This document shows, in pieces, positions 6,971 through 14,939 of a stretch of 34,433 bases of DNA. Position 1 is the stretch's first letter. Each line of letters opens with the position of its first letter. The position numbers and the translations under genes are program-made. This DNA is from Cyclobacteriaceae bacterium. GTDB taxonomy: Bacteria > Bacteroidota > Bacteroidia > Cytophagales > Cyclobacteriaceae. The notes under the pieces are model-generated. The model did no database searches and was not told the origin of the DNA. It worked only from the letters and a program-made list of their open reading frames with translations. Location of the stretch: positions 1 through 34,433 of the forward strand of contig JAEUUE010000017.1 in assembly GCA_016787605.1 (NCBI GenBank). Direction: 5' to 3'.

Positions 6971-8962
6971 ATGGCACTGAAATTATTCGTGTCGGTTCTG
7001 GTCTGCCTGTTGCTCCTGGGTCCCGGAAAGGTCCAGAGTCAGGATGGCGTATTGCAGCTGCAGGGTGGTCACGATCATTACTCCCTCGGCAGCACACTCA
7101 CCTATTTTGAAGACACAAGCGCTGGGATACAATCATCGGCTATACTCGCAGGGGAGTATGACACGGCATTTGCATTTTCGACCCGGGAGGTTCTCAATTT
7201 TGGCGTGACCAACTCCGTAATCTGGGTGAAGTTCACACTGAAGAACCGTGACCCTGAAAACCAGCCCCAGTGGATTCTCCTTCAGAAAAATGCCCTGGTG
7301 GATTACATCGCGCTGTTCACTAAAGTGGACGGGACGTGGAACCGGATCGAGACAGGTGATCGGTTCCCATTTGATCAGCGGGCCATCAAGAACCACGAAT
7401 TCGGCTTCATTCTGGATTTGCCCGATACGACCTCCAGAACCTATTACATGCGTTTTCAAACGCTCGGCTCCATGCAGATGCCACTGGAAGTACGTACACC
7501 GGGCAACTTTCAGGGTTTTTCGCAGCAGAGTGAGATGCTTTACGGATTGTTTAGCGGCGCGTTGATCATCATGTTCATCTATAACCTCTTTGTGTTTTTC
7601 AGCCTGAGGGACCTGTCGTACCTGGCTTACTGCCTATTTATCATTACCAACCTGGCCCTTCACACCGCTTATAGTGGACATCATTTTCAGTATCTCCTTC
7701 CCAACAGTCCCTACCTGGCGAACTTGTCGATCCCGTTGATCATGGCATTTGTTCCCTTTACGGTATCCCTGTTTTCGCTGAGTTTTCTGTCACCGGCCAA
7801 GATTGTTCCCGTCATCCGGTGGACCCTCTATGGTGTCTGCGTCATTAGTGTTGTGCTCGTTGCGTCGTCATTCTTCCTGCCCCTTCAATTGTCCACTTCG
7901 GCGGCCGGGATGCTGATTATTGCTTCACTCATTGCGGCCATTGTGGCGGGCGGGAGCAGTTGGATGCAGGGGAATAAGGGCGCCAGGTTCTATGTGATTG
8001 CGTGGATTTTGCTGATCGCCAGCGGACTGATGACCTCGTTCAGAAACTTCGGTCTGCTCGAGAACAACTTTCTTACGGTCCATGGGGCCAGGATGGCCAC
8101 CCTTCTGGAGGTCACGCTATTGTCCTTTTCTCTCGCGGACCGGTACAATCAGTTTCGGAAGGAGAAGGAGCTTGCCCAACGAGAGCTTATTGACATGCAG
8201 CGTGAGGCCAATATTGTACTGGAGCGGAAAGTGGAGGAGCGGACCCGGCAGCTGAATGAAACGAATGTGAAGTTGAATGATACCCTCGACAAGGTGGAAG
8301 TGGAGCGCGCCAAGTCCGATAGCCTCCTCCTCAACGTGTTGCCGAAGGAAATCATGAAGGAACTGAAAGACACCGGCAAGATCGCTCCGAGAAACTACCC
8401 GCTGGCCACGGTACTGTTTACAGACATAAAAAACTTCACGACGTTTGCTGAAAAACTCCAGCCGGAGGAAGTCATCAAGTCATTAAATGAGTGTTTCCTC
8501 GCATTCGATGACATTTGCCGGAAACATGGATTGGAGAAGATAAAAACCCTGGGAGACGGGTACATGGCAGTGGGGGGAGTGCCTGTACCCAATTCGACGA
8601 ATCCCGTTGATGCCGTGCGGGCAGGTCTTGAAATGCAGAAGTGGGTTTCCAGGCGTAATGAACAACTGCGTGTCGGGCAGGAGGAACGATGGGAAATTCG
8701 TATTGGCATCAACTCCGGTCCGGTCGTCGCAGGCATTATCGGTAAGCACAAGTTTGTATATGATATATGGGGGGACGCGGTAAACCTGGCGTCACGCATG
8801 GAGAGTCACGGGGAGGTGGGTAAGGTCAACATTTCACAAAATACCTATGAACACATCAAGGACTATTTTGTTTGCGAGCACCGGGGTAGAGTAATGGCTA
8901 AAAACAAGGGGGCCGTGGAGTTGTATTGTGTGGTCGAAGAAATTGGCGTGACTCGGGGATAA
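6971..8962 (+). CDS. 7TMR-DISM class III adenylate cyclase
   Basis: This 663-residue protein has, in order: a signal peptide (to about residue 24, VQSQ), a periplasmic 7TMR-DISM extracellular domain (about 30-185), seven membrane helices (about 190-400), a coiled coil (about 405-460) and a class III nucleotide cyclase domain (about 475-660). Both metal-binding aspartates are present, in TDIKNFT (near 484) and LGDGYMA (near 527). The adenine-selecting Lys (EKIKTLGDG) and Asp (YDIWGDAVN) are both present, and the Asn/Arg of VNLASRM complete the transition-state set, so ATP is the expected substrate. One chain holds all residues, so a homodimer should form two sites. The gene lies 11 bases before the patatin gene, which argues for shared transcription. 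Confidence 0.92.
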   Translation: MALKLFVSVLVCLLLLGPGKVQSQDGVLQLQGGHDHYSLGSTLTYFEDTSAGIQSSAILAGEYDTAFAFSTREVLNFGVTNSVIWVKFTLKNRDPENQPQWILLQKNALVDYIALFTKVDGTWNRIETGDRFPFDQRAIKNHEFGFILDLPDTTSRTYYMRFQTLGSMQMPLEVRTPGNFQGFSQQSEMLYGLFSGALIIMFIYNLFVFFSLRDLSYLAYCLFIITNLALHTAYSGHHFQYLLPNSPYLANLSIPLIMAFVPFTVSLFSLSFLSPAKIVPVIRWTLYGVCVISVVLVASSFFLPLQLSTSAAGMLIIASLIAAIVAGGSSWMQGNKGARFYVIAWILLIASGLMTSFRNFGLLENNFLTVHGARMATLLEVTLLSFSLADRYNQFRKEKELAQRELIDMQREANIVLERKVEERTRQLNETNVKLNDTLDKVEVERAKSDSLLLNVLPKEIMKELKDTGKIAPRNYPLATVLFTDIKNFTTFAEKLQPEEVIKSLNECFLAFDDICRKHGLEKIKTLGDGYMAVGGVPVPNSTNPVDAVRAGLEMQKWVSRRNEQLRVGQEERWEIRIGINSGPVVAGIIGKHKFVYDIWGDAVNLASRMESHGEVGKVNISQNTYEHIKDYFVCEHRGRVMAKNKGAVELYCVVEEIGVTRG

Positions 8963-8973
8963 ACAACAGGACG

Positions 8974-9831
8974 ATGAGAGACATAGAGAATCTGGTCTTT
9001 AAAGGAGGCGGTGTGTTAGGTACGGCCTACGCAGGCGCTATTGAAGCGCTGGACGAGTACGGACTTCTGAATAAGGTATTGCGAGTGGGCGGGACATCTT
9101 CGGGTTCCATCACCGCCGCTCTTGTTGCACTCCGATTCACGTCCTCGGAGATTAAGCAGATCACCCATGCCATCCCGTTTAAGGACTTCGGAGACCAGTG
9201 GGATCCGCTGAGGATTCTAACGAAATACGGCCTCTACAAGGGCGATGCGTTTATGGCCTGGATGAAGAACATCATCAACGAAAAAACCGGCATCCCCGGT
9301 ATCACTTTTGCGCAGTGGGCAGAAAGTGGATTTCTCGAATTGAAAGTGTTCGCCACGGATTTGAATACGGCCAGCATCAAGGAATTCTCCAGTCAAACCA
9401 CGCCGGATGTAGTGGTGGCCGAAAGCATCCGGGCATCCATGGCCGTACCTTTCTTTTTCAGCGCCTGGAAATTTCCCGGAGGCAAACCGGATGACCATGT
9501 CTATGTGGATGGCGGAGCCGTCTACAGTTACCCGATCACTTGCTTCAACGACCTGCCGAAGACCCTGGGTTTCTTCCTTTATGAAGATGCGCCGACAGTA
9601 TCGGATCTCGGGTTTGATGACATCCTGAAGTACAGTCACGCACTTTTCACGGCGATGACAAATGCGCAGGATGAGGATTTTGGGAGGGATAAGGAAGAAG
9701 AGGCCGTGACGGTAAGAATCAATGGTCTGGGTATTTCATCGCTGGATTTGAAGATTACGGATGAGGAAAGGATGCGGCTATTTGTTGAGGGGAAAAGAGC
9801 CACTATTAACTATTTAGCTGCTCAGCATTGA
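8974..9831 (+). CDS. Patatin-like phospholipase
   Basis: This 285-residue protein has the full patatin set: oxyanion loop GGGVLG (11-16), nucleophile elbow GTSSG with Ser42, and the dyad aspartate Asp179 in VDGGAV. It has no signal peptide or membrane helix, so it should act in the cytoplasm or on the inner membrane face as a serine acyl hydrolase of phospholipids or other acyl esters. The ATG at 8974 is preceded by AGGA, an acceptable ribosome site, and leaves the oxyanion loop at the usual N-terminal position; the longer frame overlaps the cyclase gene. As last gene of the cluster it sits 11 bases behind the adenylate cyclase. It converges on the DPP4 gene. Confidence 0.92.
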   Translation: MRDIENLVFKGGGVLGTAYAGAIEALDEYGLLNKVLRVGGTSSGSITAALVALRFTSSEIKQITHAIPFKDFGDQWDPLRILTKYGLYKGDAFMAWMKNIINEKTGIPGITFAQWAESGFLELKVFATDLNTASIKEFSSQTTPDVVVAESIRASMAVPFFFSAWKFPGGKPDDHVYVDGGAVYSYPITCFNDLPKTLGFFLYEDAPTVSDLGFDDILKYSHALFTAMTNAQDEDFGRDKEEEAVTVRINGLGISSLDLKITDEERMRLFVEGKRATINYLAAQH

Positions 9832-9904
9832 ATGCGCCGGTTGGGGTTCGGTGAGAATCTTCCCTGAAATAACCAATCACAGCGATATCTGGAGATAGGA
9901 GGAG

Positions 9905-12172
9905 TTATTTCCAGGGGAATTCCCAGATCGGTTTTGCGCCAAGAAGGTGTTCTACAAAGTAGTTCCAGCGTCTTTTGGTGAAGTAATACTGGTGCTGTCC
10001 CGTGTATCCGTGTCGCTGGCTGGGAAGGATAAGCATGTCGAATGGCTTGTCGGCCCGGATGAGCATCTCCGCGAGTTTGAAGGTGGCGGAGGGATTGACA
10101 TTCTCATCAAGTCCTCCGTGTGTAATCAGCAGTTTGCCTTTGAGATTACCGGCCATGGTGATGGTGGATTGCTGATGATAGGTGGAGTCTACCGGCCAGC
10201 CCATGTACATTTCGGGCCACCAGGCTTTCTCCATCCGGAAGTCGTGATCGGCACTGCTCGCTACCGCCACTTTGTAGAAATCGGGGTACTGGACCAGCGC
10301 ATGGCCTGCATCATAGCCTCCCGCCGAGTGCCCGAAGATTCCAACCCGGGTGGTATCGATCCAGGGGTTTTTCTGGGAGAGTTGCCGGATTGCCCGGACA
10401 TGATCTTCGAGGTTGTAACCCATTCGTTTGTAGGAGTGTTGGTGAAACTCCTTCGACCGCATGCCGGTTCCCAGTCCGTCTACCATCATGACGATGAAGC
10501 CCAGTTCGGCGAGCGATTGGTTGTTGACGCTGATGCCACGGAGGAAAGTGCGTGGCACAATCTGCCCGTGCGGACCCGTGTAGCTGTTGTCGATGAGGGG
10601 GTACTTCTTCGAGGGATCAAAAGTGGTAGGCTTCCACAGTAAACCATAGATCATGGACTTCCCGTCTTTACCCAGGGCGCTGAAGGGTTCGGGTGCCAAC
10701 CAGTTCATCCTGATCAGACCGGCGATATCAGCCTTGGACATTTCAAGAAGAACTTTGCCTGTCTGGAGTTCTCTCAACCATGTTTTGGAGGCTAGTTGAG
10801 GCGTGGAGTAAACGTCGGTGATGTACTTCTTGTCGGGCGACAGGTTGATCTCGTGATTTCCCGGTTCTGACGTAATCAGTTTAAGCTTCTTCCCGTCGAA
10901 GGAAACGCTATACAAATACTGCTCGTAGGGATTGCGGCCCGTTTCCTTTCCTGAAGCGACGAAATAGACCAGGCGCTCCTTCGTGTTGATATGCAAGACA
11001 TCGTTCACAAAGAAGGCACCGGTGGTCAGCGGCTTGATAAGATTGGTTTTCAGGTCCAGCAGGTAGGGTTGCTTCCAGCCGGTCTTCTCGGAGGTGATCA
11101 CCGCATAGTCTTCTTTTTCTGACAGGAAATAGTTGAACCCGTCAACATGGGTCGGATAGTCGAAGGACTCGGTAAAAAGGGGTTGGTGGACCTGGTTGAT
11201 GACGTCGACCTTCACCAGGTGTCCTTTCTGGAAGCCCCTTTCGTTGTACCGGAGGAGGCCGGAGCCGGTTTGCTTCAGCCACTGGAAGCTGTAGCCGGTC
11301 TCATGGGCCACCCGCGGGATGTCCAGCTTGATTTCTTTGCCGGAGGCGACATCGATGACCACGGGAATAAGATGAATGACCGACGTGTCGCCCGGGGATC
11401 CGCGGTAATAGGAGAGCAGGCGGGCCCGGTACAGGGTATCCACGCTCCAGTCCAACAGGTGCATCTTTCGGCCAAAGCGCAGGTCGCAGATAGAAGTCTG
11501 AATGTATTTTGAATCCGGCGACCATTGGGCAACGAATCGCTTGGGTCGTTCGCCATTTTCGCCCTCTATGATGTCGCTCCACCCGTAGTAGCTGGCATAT
11601 TCATAATTCTTATAACCCTTGTTGCTGAGTTGTTTGACGGTGCCGTCCACGGTGGATTTGACGTAGAGGTTGTAGTTCTCCGTATAGGCGATCCATTTTC
11701 CATCGGGTGATTTGGATTCCAGGAGGTTGCGCTCCGCTTCCTTCTCGGGGTTCCTGGTCAACTCTCCCGTGATATCATTCCATAGAAAGCGCTTCCCCTT
11801 GATCGTGAAATCCAGGCGGCCAGGTCCCAGGTACTTGATGTTTTCCAGTGCCAGCCCCTTGGCATCGACCGTTTCAGTAAGGGCCTCGGAGAGTTTGGTG
11901 GCTAGTTTGGCGTGATCAAACAGCGGCTTCTGCTGGAAGGGTTTGAACAGCACGTTTTCATATCGCTTCGTCCCGGAAACATAATTCACGTACCAAAGCC
12001 CGGTACTGTCGTTGTGCCAATTGGGGCTGGTGGCCAGGTTGTAGGCCTTCTTGTTGTTCACATTCTCCCATAGGAAGCTGACCGCGCGTGCGTAGTCTTC
12101 TTGGGTGATGGATTGAGCATAAGAGAAACTGTAAAGGAAGGCAAGACAAAGAACCGAGAATATGCGCCTCAT
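9905..12172 (-). CDS. Secreted prolyl oligopeptidase family S9B peptidase (DPP4-like)
   Basis: This 755-residue exported protein starts MRRIFSVLCLAF with a signal peptide ending near SYAQ. The N-terminal two thirds form the DPP4-type beta-propeller, with repeats such as SPDGKWIAYTENYNLY and WSPDSKYIQ, and the C-terminus is an alpha/beta hydrolase. The triad is visible: Ser616 in GHSAGG, Asp689 in GLDENVNP and His721 in QRHGYT. Such enzymes remove X-Pro or similar dipeptides from peptide N-termini in the periplasm or outside. I prefer the ATG at 12172 over the GTG two codons upstream. A -7 box (12195-12202) lies just in front. The gene follows the lipid kinase gene on the same strand, with a palindromic repeat between them, and probably has its own promoter. 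Confidence 0.92.
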   Translation of the reverse strand: MRRIFSVLCLAFLYSFSYAQSITQEDYARAVSFLWENVNNKKAYNLATSPNWHNDSTGLWYVNYVSGTKRYENVLFKPFQQKPLFDHAKLATKLSEALTETVDAKGLALENIKYLGPGRLDFTIKGKRFLWNDITGELTRNPEKEAERNLLESKSPDGKWIAYTENYNLYVKSTVDGTVKQLSNKGYKNYEYASYYGWSDIIEGENGERPKRFVAQWSPDSKYIQTSICDLRFGRKMHLLDWSVDTLYRARLLSYYRGSPGDTSVIHLIPVVIDVASGKEIKLDIPRVAHETGYSFQWLKQTGSGLLRYNERGFQKGHLVKVDVINQVHQPLFTESFDYPTHVDGFNYFLSEKEDYAVITSEKTGWKQPYLLDLKTNLIKPLTTGAFFVNDVLHINTKERLVYFVASGKETGRNPYEQYLYSVSFDGKKLKLITSEPGNHEINLSPDKKYITDVYSTPQLASKTWLRELQTGKVLLEMSKADIAGLIRMNWLAPEPFSALGKDGKSMIYGLLWKPTTFDPSKKYPLIDNSYTGPHGQIVPRTFLRGISVNNQSLAELGFIVMMVDGLGTGMRSKEFHQHSYKRMGYNLEDHVRAIRQLSQKNPWIDTTRVGIFGHSAGGYDAGHALVQYPDFYKVAVASSADHDFRMEKAWWPEMYMGWPVDSTYHQQSTITMAGNLKGKLLITHGGLDENVNPSATFKLAEMLIRADKPFDMLILPSQRHGYTGQHQYYFTKRRWNYFVEHLLGAKPIWEFPWK

Positions 12173-12194
12173 AAGCACTTAGATGGTATAGTAT

Positions 12195-12202
12195 CAAATA
12201 TA
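12195..12202 (-). promoter_or_regulatory. Bacteroidota -7 promoter element for the DPP4 gene
   Basis: Read on the minus strand the site is TATATTTG, an exact match to the TAnnTTTG -7 box of Bacteroidota sigma-ABfr promoters, 22 bases before the ATG at 12172. I see no clear TTG at the -33 position, so the call rests on the -7 box alone. The palindromic repeat lies immediately upstream. Confidence 0.45.
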
Positions 12203-12220
12203 GCTATTCGTTATTGCACT

Positions 12221-12306
12221 CTCCGTGCCCCTCCGTGAAACCTCGGTGTGCCTCTGTGGTACTTATTTCACAGAGCTACACAGAGGAATGCACTGAGGTT
12301 CACAGG
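12221..12306. repeat. Solo palindromic repeat built from CCTCNGTG / CACAGAGG words
   Basis: The left half carries CTCCGTG, CCTCCGTG, CCTCGGTG and CCTCTGTG; the right half carries CACAGAG, CACAGAGG, CACTGAGG and CACAGGG. The halves are imperfect reverse complements around a short A/T-rich centre near 12272. The words are the same kind as in the inverted repeats around the GxxExxY gene (2964-2999 and 3374-3417), but no gene lies between the arms here. It may be a remnant or a non-autonomous copy, and as RNA it would fold into a long hairpin between the lipid kinase stop and the DPP4 gene. Confidence 0.65.
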
Positions 12307-12311
12307 GTAAT

Positions 12312-13190
12312 TCAGCCGGGTACGATGACGTGCAGCGAGGCAGGATGAATGGCCACCTCAAATACATTGGAGGGTTCGCCGGGCTCGCCATCGAGGTGGA
12401 TGGGCTGTACGGTGGAGAGCTCTGCACGAAAGTGCTTGGCCTTGATGAGGGTCACAAATCGGGATTGTCCGATTTTCCCCCTGAACATTTTTGTCAGGAA
12501 CGGAACGGCCTCCACCAGGGGAATTCTACGGATAAAGCATATATCCATCATCCCGTCGGAAATGGAGGCATCCGGGGCCACCAACGCATTGTTCCCGTAT
12601 TGGGAAGCGTTCGCCAGTGACACCATGAAGGCGCGATGTGAGGAGACCTGGCCGTCCGTCACGGCGTAGACATCGAATTCCTTATAGGAGAGAAATCCGC
12701 CAATGACCAGTTTGGCATATCCGAGCAGTCCGCGTGTGCCGTCTTTGCCAAACAAGCTGGCCACATGTCCGTCAAATCCGAAGCCGGATACGTTGACAGA
12801 CAAACCTCCGTTGATGCGAAGCGTGTCCATGGCCATGGTTTTGCCGCGGATCAGTAGCGGCAGGGCGTCTTTCGGATCCAGCGGAATATTCAGGTGGCGC
12901 GCCAGTCCGTTGCCCGAACCGGTGGGGATAATGCCCAGGGCCGCCGGTGTGTTCACCAACGCTTTGGCTGCCTCGTTGACGGTGCCGTCGCCCCCCAGGA
13001 CAAAAATCCTGGTGTAGCCGGATGCCAATGCTTCGAGGGCAAGCTCCGTAGCATGCCCCTTGTATTGCGTAAACGCCAGCGTCAGTTCAAGACCGGCGGA
13101 TTTGCAGGCGTCAGCGATTTGTTGTTCAACGTGGGAAGGAATCCCTTTGCCGGAAAACTTGTTGAGGATGAAGAATACCTTTTCAGACAT
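12312..13190 (-). CDS. Diacylglycerol kinase family lipid kinase (YegS/BmrU-like)
   Basis: This 292-residue protein has the DAGK catalytic domain signature: the N-terminal FFILNKFSGKG, the nucleotide-binding GGDGTVNE (66-73) and PTGSGNGLAR (89-98), then the beta-rich C-terminal half with VNVSGFGFDGHVA and HLDGEPGE. This family phosphorylates diacylglycerol or related lipids at the inner membrane using ATP. The length is normal. It starts 21 bases after the ACP gene on the same strand, so the two are likely co-transcribed, giving a small lipid-related unit with the histidine kinase gene just upstream. The exact lipid substrate cannot be told from the sequence. Confidence 0.92.
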   Translation of the reverse strand: MSEKVFFILNKFSGKGIPSHVEQQIADACKSAGLELTLAFTQYKGHATELALEALASGYTRIFVLGGDGTVNEAAKALVNTPAALGIIPTGSGNGLARHLNIPLDPKDALPLLIRGKTMAMDTLRINGGLSVNVSGFGFDGHVASLFGKDGTRGLLGYAKLVIGGFLSYKEFDVYAVTDGQVSSHRAFMVSLANASQYGNNALVAPDASISDGMMDICFIRRIPLVEAVPFLTKMFRGKIGQSRFVTLIKAKHFRAELSTVQPIHLDGEPGEPSNVFEVAIHPASLHVIVPG

Positions 13191-13211
13191 GCGACTGCCG
13201 AAGGGACGCGG

Positions 13212-13460
13212 CTATTTCGCGGCTTTGCCGAGCTTGTCTTCGATGTAGGCAACCGCCTGGGCGATGGTCTGAAGCTTGTCGGCGTCGTCGTCGGGAATTT
13301 TGATATCGAAGGTCTGCTCGAATTCCATGACGAGTTCGGCGTAGTCGAGTGAATCGATTCCGAGGTCTTTTACAAAACTGGCATCCGGCGTGATTTCCGA
13401 TTGAGGGATGCCCAGCTTTTCGGTCAGGATCGACGTGATTTTTTCCTGGGTCGTTTGCAT
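13212..13460 (-). CDS. Acyl carrier protein
   Basis: This 82-residue acidic protein has the phosphopantetheine attachment motif DSLDYAELV, with Ser37 as the modified residue, followed by MEFEQTFDIKIPDDDAD, the usual helix II/III region. It carries growing acyl chains as a thioester. No fabF or other fatty acid synthase gene is adjacent, which is unlike the usual acpP-fabF arrangement, and the motif reads GIDSLDY instead of the common GADSLDT. It could be an accessory ACP instead of the housekeeping one. It lies 23 bases downstream of the histidine kinase and 21 bases upstream of the lipid kinase, so all three may be one transcript. Confidence 0.92.
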   Translation of the reverse strand: MQTTQEKITSILTEKLGIPQSEITPDASFVKDLGIDSLDYAELVMEFEQTFDIKIPDDDADKLQTIAQAVAYIEDKLGKAAK

Positions 13461-13483
13461 GGCGCCAAATGTAGGAAAAAAGG

Positions 13484-14872
13484 CTAAAACTTGAGCATGA
13501 ACTCCGTGCCTTCGCCAAGTTTGGATTTGACGGAAATCCGGCCATCGTGGACGCGCATGATCTGGCGGGACAGGCTGAGGCCGATGCCGGATCCCGACTT
13601 CTTGGTTGAGAAGAAAGGAATAAAAATCTTGTCGAGGGCTTCCGGGTCGATGCCGGGGCCGTTATCGCGAACGCTGATCACCGGCCTGCCTTTGTCGCTG
13701 GTGAATGCCCTCAGCTCAATCCGTTTGTCGGGCTGATCCTCAAAGGCCTGCATCGCGTTTTTGATCAGGTTGATGAGCACCTGCTCGATCATATTCTTGT
13801 CGGCCAGGGCCGTAAGCTGCGGCGGATCGACGGCCACCGTCAGCGTGACGCCGTGGTCGCTGAGTTCTTTCTTGTGAAGAACGGCCATCTCGTCAAGGAG
13901 AGGCTGAAGGGCAATTTCGCTCATCCTCGGTTGCGGCACCTGGGTAAGATTCCGGAACTCTTTCACGAAGCGGATCAATCCTTCGCTTCGACGACTGATG
14001 GTCTGCAGCGAAAGGTGCATGTCTTCCAGCTCATCTTTGCGGATTTCCGGGGTGGGGGACTGGAGTTGCTGGTGAATCTCTTGCTCTACGGTGACCGCCA
14101 GGGAAGAAATGGGGGTGACGGAGTTCATGATTTCGTGGGTGAGTACCCGGACAAGATTCTGCCACGCTTCCATTTCCTTCTCTTCGAGTTCGCTCTGGAT
14201 GTTGCTCATCGAGATGAGCTTGATCTCTTCTCCCCGCAGGGTAAGTTCGATGGCAAAAACGGACAACTGGATAGTGTCATCGCCGATGCGCAGGCGGATC
14301 AGTTCACGCCCGCCGGTCTTGAGTTTCTGAAAGGCCTCCACCAGTGTGGGCCCGGTTTCATGGAGTTGGCTGATGTTGGTGATTTGCCCGACGCGCAATA
14401 GTTTTCGTGCCGCGCTGTTGATGATCTGAACGGTGCCGTCTTTCTTGAAGGTGAGCAGGCCGATCCCTACGTGCTGCACGATGTTTCTGAAGAACTGGTA
14501 GTCGGAGTCCCTGTCCTTCCGGTTGTTGCGCGCGACGGCCATCAGTTCGTTCAGCTTCTTGCAGACCTGATACGCGGCGTCTTCTGTGGAATTGGTCTTG
14601 AAAGTCTGTGAGGCATCGTCGAAAGTAAGGCCGTTGAGATTCGGCGACTGGACCACCGGGGGTGGAGGAGGTGGAGGAGGAGCGGAAGGGGCTTCTCCGC
14701 CGGTCAGCTGGGCGGTCTGGGAAAGCCCAAGAAGTTGGACAACAGCCGCGATCGCTACGCCGGCAAGAATGATCGAGGATACATCCTTGCCATAGAGATA
14801 CCCGAGCACCATGATGGTTCCTGCGAAAAGCAGGATCCGGGTCATTAAGGGTTGGCGCTGTAAATGGTCCAT
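13484..14872 (-). CDS. Membrane sensor histidine kinase, NtrY/NtrB-like
   Basis: This 462-residue kinase has two hydrophobic segments (about 10-27 and 33-50), a run of eight prolines in a flexible linker near residue 65-72, a PAS-like domain (about 120-225), a HisKA domain with His246 in LTHEIMNSVTP, and a HATPase domain with N box NLIKNAMQAF, G1 box DNGPGI and G2 box GSGIGLSLS. It should autophosphorylate and pass phosphate to a response regulator, but no regulator is next to it. The ATG at 14872 follows GGAGGA about nine bases upstream, a good ribosome site for this genome. The only regulator in the window is the NtrC-like gene 18 kb away; a link is possible but unproven. Confidence 0.92.
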   Translation of the reverse strand: MDHLQRQPLMTRILLFAGTIMVLGYLYGKDVSSIILAGVAIAAVVQLLGLSQTAQLTGGEAPSAPPPPPPPPVVQSPNLNGLTFDDASQTFKTNSTEDAAYQVCKKLNELMAVARNNRKDRDSDYQFFRNIVQHVGIGLLTFKKDGTVQIINSAARKLLRVGQITNISQLHETGPTLVEAFQKLKTGGRELIRLRIGDDTIQLSVFAIELTLRGEEIKLISMSNIQSELEEKEMEAWQNLVRVLTHEIMNSVTPISSLAVTVEQEIHQQLQSPTPEIRKDELEDMHLSLQTISRRSEGLIRFVKEFRNLTQVPQPRMSEIALQPLLDEMAVLHKKELSDHGVTLTVAVDPPQLTALADKNMIEQVLINLIKNAMQAFEDQPDKRIELRAFTSDKGRPVISVRDNGPGIDPEALDKIFIPFFSTKKSGSGIGLSLSRQIMRVHDGRISVKSKLGEGTEFMLKF

Positions 14873-14887
14873 CTCGGGGTCCTCCGA

Positions 14888-14910
14888 AAGTTAGTGGAAT
14901 ACACTAACCT
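14888..14910. other. Short palindrome between the haloperoxidase and histidine kinase genes
   Basis: GTTAGTG (14890-14896) and CACTAAC (14902-14908) form a seven base perfect inverted repeat with a five base centre. It sits 15 bases upstream of the histidine kinase start and 29 bases after the haloperoxidase stop. It could be an operator for the kinase unit or a weak terminator for the upstream genes; the T-tract is short. Confidence 0.45.
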
Positions 14911-14939
14911 TTTACGCAGGTTCCCCGGGGATGTTGTGA

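Noticed and set aside
6971-9831. Cyclase plus patatin as a CBASS anti-phage system
   Set aside because: CBASS uses a CD-NTase of the nucleotidyltransferase fold; this is a class III adenylate cyclase with a DISM membrane sensor. The patatin has no oligonucleotide-sensing extension, and no Cap2/Cap3-like gene is present.
9832-9904. Possible terminator between the convergent patatin and DPP4 genes
   Set aside because: I could not find a convincing stem with a T-tract in this 73 base gap.
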